18,885 nt of DNA from DASZYF01 sp035545535. GTDB taxonomy: Bacteria > Actinomycetota > Actinomycetes > Mycobacteriales > CAJCIY01. Each line of letters opens with the position of its first letter. The first letter of the stretch is position 1. The translations under genes were made by a program, and so were the position numbers. Shown here one piece after another: positions 6,574 to 13,405 of this stretch. The stretch lies in assembly GCA_035545535.1 (NCBI GenBank), contig DASZYF010000128.1, positions 1 through 18,885 on the forward strand. Direction: 5' to 3'. Below the pieces are notes generated by a model, which saw only the letters and a list, made by a program, of their open reading frames with translations, was not told the DNA's origin and did not search any database.

Positions 6574-7625
6574 TACGCCGCGCCGGTGGCGGAGGCGTCC
6601 TCCGGCAGCACCACGACCCAGGTCTGGCCGACCCGCATCGGGACGACCTTCCCGCTCTTGTCCTTGAACGTCATGCCGGTGGTCTCGTTGGCGCGGTTCC
6701 AGCTCACCGGGATGGCCCGGCCGTCGCGGAACACCGTGCCGCTGCCACGGCCGACCGTGATGTTGTACGGCGTGATGGGGTCGAAGTCACGACGAGACGT
6801 GACGTGGATGACCACCACGGTGTCCGCGCGGCGGAACTTGCCGTCCTCGAGCTTGTCGTCGGCCCCGTCCTGCTTGACGACCCAGTCGCCCTGCACCTTG
6901 TCGTAGGTGAACACGAGCTGCGCCATCGGGTAGGTGACCGTGACCTTCGACGCCGGGTTGCCCTCGGTGACCTTCGTGTCGTCGAAGGTGAGCCCGATCG
7001 ACTTGGCCGGGCTGCCCTTCACGACCTTGAGCAGCGCGTTGGGGTCGAGAAACAGGTTGTGCGGCGCGACGTGGTCGCCGACGCGCGTGTAGGCGCTGGG
7101 GTCGCTGTCGGGGTCGCCGTTCTTGATGGGCGAGGAGCGCACCGCGTTGAGCACGTAGGCGTTGGCGCCGCTGAAGGCGAGCGTCGGCGTGCCGAACTGG
7201 CGCAGCAGCTCGAGGTTGTCGGTGCGGGCGCTGCGGACCGGGCCGACCTGCTTCGGGATGTCGGAGCTGAAGATGGCCAGGAGGCGGGTGAGGCCGCCCT
7301 CGACCTGCTCGACGAACACCATGTCGGCGCTGGTGAGGCCCGCCTGCGGGAACGCCCCGGCGACGTTGTCGACCTTGACGCCGAGCACCGGCAGGCCTTG
7401 GCGCGCCGGCCGCCCGGACAGCGGGCTGACCGAGCCGGGGGGGATCGGCGACGGCGAGGGCGATTCGGAGGGCGAGGGCGTCGGCGTCGGCGTCGGGGCC
7501 GCCGCCGGCTTCTTGCTGCCGCCGCACGCGGCCGCCGCGAGGCAACCCGCAGCGAGGACGACGGCGACGGCCCGGCGGCGACGGCGGACCGGGATCAGGG
7601 GCACGCGGGCCGGGCGCTGAGACAT
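6573..7625 (-). CDS. DUF3048 domain-containing (YerB-like) lipoprotein
   Basis: The function is not known. The 350-residue product has a basic start (RRRRR, 14-18), a hydrophobic segment and a lipobox-like AAAC with the likely lipidated cysteine C34, so it should be anchored to the outer face of the membrane. A Pro/Thr/Ser linker (about 41-66) follows. The DUF3048 (YerB) core then shows SPLSGRPARQG (67-77), VKVDNVAGAFPQAGLTSADMVFVEQVEGGLTRLLAIF (83-119), VGPVRSARTDNLELLRQF (127-144) and TPYNITVGRGSGTVFRDGRAIPVSWNR near 286-312. YerB-family proteins occur widely in Gram-positives without a settled role. The start ATG 7625 lacks a Shine-Dalgarno sequence and has a TACCCT -10 box 7 nt upstream, so it is probably leaderless and monocistronic. 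Confidence 0.85.
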   Translation of the reverse strand: MSQRPARVPLIPVRRRRRAVAVVLAAGCLAAAACGGSKKPAAAPTPTPTPSPSESPSPSPIPPGSVSPLSGRPARQGLPVLGVKVDNVAGAFPQAGLTSADMVFVEQVEGGLTRLLAIFSSDIPKQVGPVRSARTDNLELLRQFGTPTLAFSGANAYVLNAVRSSPIKNGDPDSDPSAYTRVGDHVAPHNLFLDPNALLKVVKGSPAKSIGLTFDDTKVTEGNPASKVTVTYPMAQLVFTYDKVQGDWVVKQDGADDKLEDGKFRRADTVVVIHVTSRRDFDPITPYNITVGRGSGTVFRDGRAIPVSWNRANETTGMTFKDKSGKVVPMRVGQTWVVVLPEDASATGAA

Positions 7626-7632
7626 CCGGTCG

Positions 7633-7638
7633 AGGGTA
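7633..7638 (-). promoter_or_regulatory. -10 box of a leaderless promoter for the DUF3048 lipoprotein gene
   Basis: The minus strand reads TACCCT, then 7 nt, then the ATG at 7625. No ribosome-binding site precedes the ATG. Box type and spacing are the same as before pdxS. Confidence 0.55.
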
Positions 7639-7686
7639 GGTGGCCGTCCTGAGCCCTACCCGGCGGCACGCCGCGCGCCGCGGAAC

Positions 7687-8169
7687 CTAAGAGGCGAGGA
7701 CGTCGTCGATCTCGAAGTACGCCGGCAGGGGCCGTCGCGCGGAGAGGCGCAGGAGCCGCACCATCCGGCGCCCGCGCAACGCCCGCGTGGCGTGCACGGC
7801 GTCGTTGTGGAACTGCCGGGCGAGCTGCACCCGGGTGATGGCGGCCATGAGCTCGCTGTGGTCAGCGGAGGGCGTCGCCTCGACGTAGGCCCGCGCGGCG
7901 CGGGTGAGCGCGCTCTCGGCGGCCTCGTCCCGCGGGCCGCTGCTCTGCAGGACCGTGTGGGCGGCCTCCGCCAGGCCGGCCTTCGCCGCGACCGCAGGGT
8001 TGCGGGCGGCGGCGCGCGCGGCGGCACCGGCGCGCTTGCGCAGCTGGGCATCGAGGCTCGCAATGGCCGCCTCGACCCGGGTGTCGAGGCGGTCGAGCCG
8101 GCTGCCCAGCCACGTCGCGTAGACGCCGACCGCCACCACGACGGCGACGATCGCGACCACGATCACCAC
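7687..8169 (-). CDS. LemA-like small membrane protein
   Basis: The 160-residue product has an N-terminal membrane anchor (about 1-18), then a charged helical region starting RLDRLDTRVEAAIASLDAQLRKR (24-46). It ends with ITRVQLARQFHNDAVHATRAL (111-131) and PLPAYFEIDD (147-156). The tail resembles the LemA family C-terminus (an ARxFYNDAV helix followed by a FE-containing end), and the first helix resembles the LemA pattern in which VxxAxxxIDxQLKRR follows the membrane segment. I infer a divergent LemA-family helical protein; its function is unknown. It starts at GTG 8169 (a second GTG follows at once at 8166), with no Shine-Dalgarno sequence but a promoter 8 nt upstream. It sits between pimA and the DUF3048 gene on the same strand. 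Confidence 0.7.
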   Translation of the reverse strand: MVIVVAIVAVVVAVGVYATWLGSRLDRLDTRVEAAIASLDAQLRKRAGAAARAAARNPAVAAKAGLAEAAHTVLQSSGPRDEAAESALTRAARAYVEATPSADHSELMAAITRVQLARQFHNDAVHATRALRGRRMVRLLRLSARRPLPAYFEIDDVLAS

Positions 8170-8177
8170 GGCGCGGA

Positions 8178-8205
8178 AGGCTAGACCGGGGTGAAGAACG
8201 GTCAG
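8178..8205 (-). promoter_or_regulatory. Candidate leaderless promoter of the LemA-like gene
   Basis: On the minus strand CTGACC (overlapping the pimA stop codon), a 16-nt spacer and TAGCCT (8183-8178) form a plausible -35/-10 pair. The GTG start at 8169 follows 8 nt after the -10 box. The gene would then have its own transcript in addition to any read-through from pimA. Confidence 0.5.
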
Positions 8206-9371
8206 TCGGCCGGTTCCAGCTCCGAGGGTTCGGCCGCCGCGGTCGGGTCGAGGGTCACCACGGGGTGGCCGGCGCTGGGCGCGACCGTGTCGTAGACGGT
8301 CAGGACCTGCCGGGCGACGGAGCGCCAGTCGAACTCCGCGGCCCGCGCGGTGCCGCGGGTGACGAGGTCGGCGCGCGCGGCCGGGTCCCCCAGCAGGCCG
8401 ATGACGGCGTCGGCGAGCGCGGGCCGGTCGTCGGTGGGGACGAGGAGCCCGGCGCGCCCGTCGGCGAGCACCCGCCGGAACGCGTCGAGGTTCGAGGCGA
8501 CCACCGGTGCGCCCGCCGCCATGGCCTCGAGCAGCACGATCCCGAAGCTCTCGCCACCGAGGTTGGGGGCGCAGAAGACGTCGGCCCGGCGGAGCAGCGC
8601 GGCCTTGTCCTCCTCACTGATCAGGCCCAGCAGCGTGACGCCGTCCAGCCCCTCGGCCTCCTCCGGCGGCTCGCCGGGCCCGGCGACGACGAGCCGCGCG
8701 TCGGCGACGGCTTCGCGGATGCGGGGCCAGGCCGCCAGGAGCACGGCGAGGCCCTTGCGCGACTCGTCGACCCGGCCGACGAACGCGACGACGGGTCCGT
8801 CGCCGTACTGCGTCGCGGGGGCCGCCTCCACGTAGCGCGCCACCGCCACGCCGTTGGGGATCTCGACGCAGTCGCCACCCAGGTGGTCGACGACCGTGCG
8901 GCGCGCGGCCGGCGAGACCGCGATGCGCGCGGCGACCTTCTCGAGCGCGGGGGTGAGCAGCGGCTCCGCGGCGGAGAGCAGCCGGGAGCGCGTGTTCGAC
9001 GTGTGGAACGTGGCGACGATCGGACCCGTGGCGGCGTAGGCCGCCAGGAGCGCGACGCTCGGCGCCGTCGGCTCGTGCACGTGCAGCACGTCGAACCCGT
9101 CGCCGTCGATGCCGGCGCGCAGCCATCGCCGCACCCGGGCGAACGATACGGGCCCGAACAGCAGCCGCGCGACCGAGCCGTTGTACGGGATCGGCAGGGG
9201 TCGACCGGCATCGGTGAGGTACTCCGGGAGTGGACCGTCGCTGTCGACGACCGGCGCGAGCACCGCGACGTCGTGCCCCAGCTCGGTGAGCGATTCACCG
9301 AGGTCACGCACGTGTGCCATCACGCCGCCGGGCACGTCCCACGGGTACGGGCACACCAGGCCGACGCGCAT
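8202..9371 (-). CDS. pimA: Phosphatidyl-myo-inositol alpha-mannosyltransferase PimA-like (GT4)
   Basis: PimA transfers mannose from GDP-mannose to position 2 of phosphatidylinositol at the inner membrane face, the first step of PIM synthesis. The 389-residue GT-B protein has the N-terminal loop WDVPGGVMAHV (11-21), VLHVHEPTAPS (95-105), H123 in ATFHTSNTRSR, the donor-site R200/K206 in FVGRVDESRKG, and the EX7E motif E274/E282 in LGGESFGIVLLEAMAAGAPVVAS. These match the catalytic positions known for mycobacterial PimA. The start ATG 9371 lies 6 nt after the acyltransferase stop, with AGGGA 9 nt upstream overlapping that stop. The pgsA-acyltransferase-pimA order supports the substrate assignment over other GT4 enzymes. 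Confidence 0.93.
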   Translation of the reverse strand: MRVGLVCPYPWDVPGGVMAHVRDLGESLTELGHDVAVLAPVVDSDGPLPEYLTDAGRPLPIPYNGSVARLLFGPVSFARVRRWLRAGIDGDGFDVLHVHEPTAPSVALLAAYAATGPIVATFHTSNTRSRLLSAAEPLLTPALEKVAARIAVSPAARRTVVDHLGGDCVEIPNGVAVARYVEAAPATQYGDGPVVAFVGRVDESRKGLAVLLAAWPRIREAVADARLVVAGPGEPPEEAEGLDGVTLLGLISEEDKAALLRRADVFCAPNLGGESFGIVLLEAMAAGAPVVASNLDAFRRVLADGRAGLLVPTDDRPALADAVIGLLGDPAARADLVTRGTARAAEFDWRSVARQVLTVYDTVAPSAGHPVVTLDPTAAAEPSELEPAD

Positions 9372-9377
9372 CGTGAG

Positions 9378-10295
9378 CTATCCCTGTCGCACAGCAGGTT
9401 CGAGGTCGTCGCGCCAGAAGCGGGCGAGCATGTGCCAGTCCTCGGGATGCGCCTGCACGTTCGCCGCGAACACATCGGCGAGCAGCTGGGTGACCTTGGC
9501 GACGCGCTCCTGCTCGGTGCCCTGCGTCGGGATCGGCAGCGGCTCCTGGATCTCGCCGCACCAGCCGCGCGACCCGTCGGGCGGGTACCAGAGCGGCGTC
9601 GGCAGGATCGCGCAGCCCGTGCGGATCGCGAGCAGCGCGGGGCCGGCGGGCATCGACGAGACGCCGGGCCCGAACCGCACGGGCACGCCGGCCTTGCTCA
9701 TGTCGCGGTCGGCGAGCAGGCACAGGCACCCGCCCGCCCGCAGCCGCTCCTCGAGGACCTCGAGCACCGGCCGCTCCCCCGGCTCCGGCTGACCGCCCGT
9801 CGGGAGCACCTCCATGCCGATCGACTGCCGGAACTCGACGAACTGGCGGAACAGGTCGGCCGGCTCGAGCCGCTCGGCGACCGTGGTGAACGGCACGCCC
9901 TGCTGCACGAGCCACATCCCCGCCGCGTCCCAGTTGCCCGAGTGCGTGAGCGCCAGGATCGCGCCCCGCCCCTTCGCAAGCTCACGCCGCAACCGCTCGA
10001 GACCGGCGAAGTCGTGCTGCGCGGCGACCGTCGCCGGGTCCATGACCGGCAGCCGGAAGACCTCGTACCAGTAGCGCGCGTAGGACTGCATGCCGGCGTG
10101 CGTCAAGCGGTCGAGCTCGACGCCGTTGGCGCCGGTCATCCGCGCGAGGTTGCTCCGCAGCCGCTCCACGCCCTTGCCGCCGCGGAAGGAGAGCAGCGCG
10201 GCCGCGCTGGAGAACACCATCCGCGACGGGAGCTCGGGCGTCCGCTTGAGCGCCCCCCACGCCGCGCGGTACGCGAGGCCCGTGGCGCGGCTCAC
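9378..10295 (-). CDS. patA: PIM acyltransferase PatA-like (LpxL/HtrB fold)
   Basis: This is a lysophospholipid-type acyltransferase. By position it is the PatA homologue that acylates the mannose of PIM1/PIM2 using acyl-CoA at the cytoplasmic membrane face. The 305-residue protein shows the catalytic HX4D motif H118-SGNW-D123 in LALTHSGNWDAAG. LADRDMSKAGVPVRFG follows near residues 209-224, then a short Pro-rich stretch (LPTPLWYPPDG) and a C-terminal HPEDWHMLARFW that is typical of the family. I place the start at GTG 10295, overlapping the pgsA stop codon (GTGA) and giving MSRATGLAYRAAWGALK; the frame remains open upstream only as a shadow of pgsA. It is translationally coupled between pgsA and pimA. 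Confidence 0.92.
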   Translation of the reverse strand: MSRATGLAYRAAWGALKRTPELPSRMVFSSAAALLSFRGGKGVERLRSNLARMTGANGVELDRLTHAGMQSYARYWYEVFRLPVMDPATVAAQHDFAGLERLRRELAKGRGAILALTHSGNWDAAGMWLVQQGVPFTTVAERLEPADLFRQFVEFRQSIGMEVLPTGGQPEPGERPVLEVLEERLRAGGCLCLLADRDMSKAGVPVRFGPGVSSMPAGPALLAIRTGCAILPTPLWYPPDGSRGWCGEIQEPLPIPTQGTEQERVAKVTQLLADVFAANVQAHPEDWHMLARFWRDDLEPAVRQG

Positions 10296-10948
10296 GGAGC
10301 GCCGTCGCCGCCCGCGCGGACCGCCGCCCTGGCGAGGGCGTGCGGGTGCGACTGCCGCCAGACCATGGCCGATCGCTGGACGATCGTGACCAACGACAGC
10401 CCGGCAAGGATCCACAGCGCCGACGGCAGCAGCCAGTGCAGGTCCAGCACGTCGTCGAAGAACGCCGCGACCAGCGTGAGCACCAGGCGCTCGGCCCGCT
10501 CGGCGAGCCCGGTGTTGGCGGACAGGCCGAGCCCCTCGGCCCGGGCCTTCACGTAGGACGTGATCGAGCCGGAGATCAGGCAGAACAGGGCGACGCCCGC
10601 GATGAGGCGTGACCCGCCGCGCCCGTCGTACCACCACACCAGAGAGCCGAAGATCGCCGAGTCGCCGACCCGGTCGAGCGAGGAGTCGAGCCACGCGCCC
10701 CAGGGCCCGGACCGGCCGACGAGCCGCGCCAGCGCACCATCGACGATGTCGCTGAACACGAACGCCGTGATGACCAGGACACCGATCCAGAACTTGCCGC
10801 GCGGCAGGAACCCGATCGCGCCGCCGACGACGCCGGCGGTGCCGACGAGCGTGACGACGTCGGGAGTGATCCCTGCGCGAGCGAACGCCTGGGCCACCGG
10901 ATCCGCAACCTTCGCGATCACGAGGCGGCCCGAAGAGGAGCTGATCAT
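10292..10948 (-). CDS. pgsA: Phosphatidylinositol phosphate synthase (CDP-alcohol phosphatidyltransferase)
   Basis: The enzyme joins CDP-diacylglycerol to L-myo-inositol 1-phosphate, giving phosphatidylinositol phosphate, the precursor of PI and PIMs. The 218-residue polytopic membrane protein has the complete family motif D-x2-DGxxAR-x8-G-x3-D-x3-D, with D67, D70, G71, R75, G84, D88 and D92 in FSDIVDGALARLVGR and GAWLDSSLD. Several hydrophobic segments follow (about 99-130 and 155-195). The neighbouring acyltransferase and pimA favour PIP synthase over the phosphatidylglycerophosphate synthase that carries the same symbol in other bacteria. The start ATG 10948 has a short AGGA nearby. A candidate -10 TAGGCT lies about 30 nt upstream, in the gap shared with the divergent EF-G2 gene. 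Confidence 0.93.
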   Translation of the reverse strand: MISSSSGRLVIAKVADPVAQAFARAGITPDVVTLVGTAGVVGGAIGFLPRGKFWIGVLVITAFVFSDIVDGALARLVGRSGPWGAWLDSSLDRVGDSAIFGSLVWWYDGRGGSRLIAGVALFCLISGSITSYVKARAEGLGLSANTGLAERAERLVLTLVAAFFDDVLDLHWLLPSALWILAGLSLVTIVQRSAMVWRQSHPHALARAAVRAGGDGAP

Positions 10949-11092
10949 CCCGTCCTGTCCGGTGTCGTGGGCAGCACGAGCCTAGGACGTCGGCGTCATC
11001 CCTCAGCGCGCGGCTTGCCGGTTCTGCCCGGCCGGAGCACGCTCGCGGGTACGCCACAGACCACGGGCCACCACGCGCATCCGGAGGCAGCC
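10949..11092. promoter_or_regulatory. Divergent promoter region pgsA / EF-G2
   Basis: This 144-nt gap separates the pgsA (minus) and EF-G2 (plus) start codons and must hold both promoters. On the minus strand TAGGCT at about 10983-10978 is a possible -10 for pgsA, with a poor -35. On the plus strand I see a clear ribosome-binding GGAGG 5 nt before the EF-G2 ATG but no convincing promoter hexamers. Confidence 0.5.
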
Positions 11093-13258
11093 ATGAGCAG
11101 GGATCCTCAGGCCACAAGGGAAGGGGTTGCCAGCGCCCTCGGGAACCCGCCCCCGCCCGGCGCGATCCGCAACGTCGTCGTCGTCGGGCACTCCGGATCC
11201 GGCAAGACCACGCTCGTCGAAGCCCTGCTCGCGCAGACCGGTGCGATCCCGCGGGCCGGCTCGGTGCCGGCCGGCACGACGGTCAGCGACAGCGACCCGG
11301 TGGAGCACAAGCAGCAGCGCTCGGTGAACCTCGCGGTCGCATCGTTCGAGCACCTCGGCGTCCGCGTCAACCTGCTCGACTCGCCCGGCTACGCCGACTT
11401 CGTCGGCGACCTCCGCGCCGGCCTGCGCGCCGCCGATGCCGCGCTGTTCGTCGTGAGCGCGGTCGACGGCATCGATCCGCGCACGCAGGACCTGTGGGAG
11501 GAGTGCGCAGCCGTCGGCATGCCGCGCGCCGTGGTGGTGTCGAAGCTCGACCTCCCCCGCGCGGACTTCGACGAATCACTTGCCGTGTGCCAGAGGGTGT
11601 TCGGCGAAGAGGTGCAGCCGCTGTACGTGCCGCTGCACGGCGACGACGGCGAGTCGGTCGCCGGGCTGCTCGGACTGCTCTCGCTGCACGTGTTCGAGAG
11701 CACCGGCGACGGCAAGGTCGTCGAACGCGACGCCGACCCCGAGCACGTCGCGGCGGTGGACGCGCTGCGCACGACCCTCATCGAGGGGATCATCAGCGAG
11801 AGCGAGGACGAGACGCTCCTCGAGCGCTGGCTCGGTGGCGAGACCGTCGAGTACAAGGTCCTCGTCGCCGACCTCGAGGCGGCCGTCGCTCGCGGGCACT
11901 TCTACCCGGTGCTGCCGGTGTGCGCGACGACCGGGTTGGGCCTGCCGAACCTCCTGGAGCTGCTGACGGCCGCGTTCCCGTCGCCGCTGGAGCACCCGCT
12001 GCCTGTGGTGACCACGCCGGACGGCAAACCGCACGCGCCGCTGACCTGCGACCCCGACGGGCCCCTCGTGGCCGAGGTCGTGAAGACGACGACCGACCCC
12101 TACGTCGGTCGGGTCTCGATCGTGCGCGTCTTCAGCGGCACGCTCCGCCCGGACGTGGTGCTGCACGTGTCCGGGCACGGGCAGGCCGATCGCGGGCACG
12201 AGGACCACGACGTCGACGAGAAGGCCGGCTCGCTCGCGTCGCCGATGGGCGCGACCATGCGCCCGCTGGCCGCCTGCGGCGCCGGCGACATCTGCGCGGT
12301 CACGCGGCTCTCGCGGGCCGAGACCGGCGACACGATCTCCTCGCCCGAGGACCCGATGCTCGTGGAGGCCTGGCACGTCCCGCAGCCGCAGCTGCCGATC
12401 GCCATCACCGCGACGAAGCGCAGCGACGAGGACAAGCTCGGCACCGCGCTGGCCCGCCTCGTCGCGGAGGACCCCACGCTCGCGCTCGAGCGCAACGCGG
12501 AAACCGCGCAGATCGTGCTCTGGTGCCTCGGCGAGGCCCACGCCGACGTCCTGCTCGAGCGGCTGGCCAACAAGTACGGCGTGGCGGTCGAGAAGGTGCC
12601 GGTCATCGTGCCGATGCGCGAGACGTTCACGGCGAAGGCCACCGGCCACGGCCGGCACGTGAAGCAGTCGGGCGGGCACGGGCAGTACGCCGTGTGCGAC
12701 ATCGAGGTGGAGCCGCTGCCGTCCGGCTCGGGCATCGAGTTCGCGCAGCGCGTCGTGGGCGGCTCGGTCCCCGGGCAGTTCATCCCGAGCGTCGAGAAGG
12801 GTGTGCGGGCCCAGGCCGAGCGGGGCTCCCGGTACGGCTACCCGCTGGTCGACGTGAAGGTGACGCTGGTCGACGGCAAGGCGCACTCGGTCGACTCGAG
12901 CGACGCCGCGTTCCAGGTGGCCGGCGGCCTGGCGCTCAAGGAGGCGGCCGCGGCGGCGGGCGTCTCGCTGCTCGAGCCCTACGCCGCGGTGGAGATCACG
13001 GTGAGCGACGGCGACGTCGGCAGCGTGATGGGCGACCTGTCCGCCCGCCGCGGCCGGGTCACGGGCACCGTGCCCTGCGATCGGCCGGGTCCGAGCCGGA
13101 CGGTCATCCACGCCGAGGTGCCGGTGGTCGAGCTGGTCCGGTACGCCGTGGACCTGCCCTCGCTGTCGCACGGGACCGGGAGCTTCGTCCGGAGCCCGCT
13201 CGGCTACGAGGCGGTGCCGGCGCACCTCACCGAGAGCCTGGCCAGACCGGCCAGCTGA
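11093..13258 (+). CDS. fusA2: Elongation factor G-like protein EF-G2
   Basis: This is a translational GTPase of the EF-G family, of the second actinobacterial type, which accompanies the canonical FusA; its exact role is unsettled. The 721-residue product has the P-loop GHSGSGKTT (32-40), a switch region with EHKQQRSVNLA (71-81), the G3 motif DSPGY (96-100) and a G4 motif SKLD (150-153) in place of NKxD. Later domains include AEDPTLALERNAETAQIVLWCLGEAHADVLLERL (domain III) and GHGRHVKQSGGHGQYAVCDIEVEPL with GGSVPGQFIPSVEKGV (domain IV). EPYAAVEITVSDGDVGSVMGDLSARRGRV (domain V) follows. The start is ATG 11093 with GGAGG 5 nt upstream; the frame is open further upstream without coding character. 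It lies alone on the plus strand between the pgsA operon and the HIT-thrS pair. Confidence 0.93.
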   Translation: MSRDPQATREGVASALGNPPPPGAIRNVVVVGHSGSGKTTLVEALLAQTGAIPRAGSVPAGTTVSDSDPVEHKQQRSVNLAVASFEHLGVRVNLLDSPGYADFVGDLRAGLRAADAALFVVSAVDGIDPRTQDLWEECAAVGMPRAVVVSKLDLPRADFDESLAVCQRVFGEEVQPLYVPLHGDDGESVAGLLGLLSLHVFESTGDGKVVERDADPEHVAAVDALRTTLIEGIISESEDETLLERWLGGETVEYKVLVADLEAAVARGHFYPVLPVCATTGLGLPNLLELLTAAFPSPLEHPLPVVTTPDGKPHAPLTCDPDGPLVAEVVKTTTDPYVGRVSIVRVFSGTLRPDVVLHVSGHGQADRGHEDHDVDEKAGSLASPMGATMRPLAACGAGDICAVTRLSRAETGDTISSPEDPMLVEAWHVPQPQLPIAITATKRSDEDKLGTALARLVAEDPTLALERNAETAQIVLWCLGEAHADVLLERLANKYGVAVEKVPVIVPMRETFTAKATGHGRHVKQSGGHGQYAVCDIEVEPLPSGSGIEFAQRVVGGSVPGQFIPSVEKGVRAQAERGSRYGYPLVDVKVTLVDGKAHSVDSSDAAFQVAGGLALKEAAAAAGVSLLEPYAAVEITVSDGDVGSVMGDLSARRGRVTGTVPCDRPGPSRTVIHAEVPVVELVRYAVDLPSLSHGTGSFVRSPLGYEAVPAHLTESLARPAS

Positions 13259-13260
13259 CG

Positions 13261-13277
13261 GCTGGACCATGTCCAGC
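13261..13277 (+). terminator. Short perfect hairpin just after EF-G2
   Basis: GCTGGAC-CAT-GTCCAGC forms a perfect 7-bp stem with a 3-nt loop, beginning 3 nt after the EF-G2 stop. There is no T-run. The position suits a terminator or a 3'-end stabiliser. Its 3' arm shares four bases with a longer inverted repeat. Confidence 0.55.
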
Positions 13278-13350
13278 GGCCGGTCTCTCCGGCGCCGGGC
13301 TCCGGACAGGACGTCAGGCGGGGCTCCCAGCGGGCCGAGACCGGCCGCTG
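13274..13350. repeat. 14-bp perfect inverted repeat between convergent genes
   Basis: CAGCGGCCGGTCTC at 13274-13287 is repeated exactly inverted at 13337-13350 (GAGACCGGCCGCTG), around a 49-nt spacer that itself contains the palindrome CCGGCGCCGG (13289-13298). It lies between the convergent EF-G2 and HIT genes. It may form a long bidirectional terminator, or be the remnant of an inserted element. Confidence 0.7.
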
Positions 13351-13359
13351 ATCCAGATC

Positions 13360-13376
13360 TTCGACGCTGCGTCGAA
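13360..13376 (-). terminator. Hairpin downstream of the HIT gene
   Basis: TTCGACG-CTG-CGTCGAA is a perfect 7-bp stem with a 3-nt loop, 29 nt past the HIT stop on the minus strand. It is the likely end of the thrS-HIT transcript, although no T-run follows. Confidence 0.5.
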
Positions 13377-13405
13377 AGCGCCGCATGACTCCTTGGTGCT
13401 ATGCG

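Noticed and set aside
8265..10556. 763-codon plus-strand frame over pimA-patA-pgsA
   Set aside because: Antisense to three recognised genes; its product is charged and low in hydrophobic residues, as expected from the complement of high-GC codons.
11093..13258. Reading the EF-G-like gene as a ribosome-protection resistance protein (TetM type)
   Set aside because: Sequence blocks and length fit the actinobacterial EF-G2 subfamily, and the context has no resistance or mobile genes.
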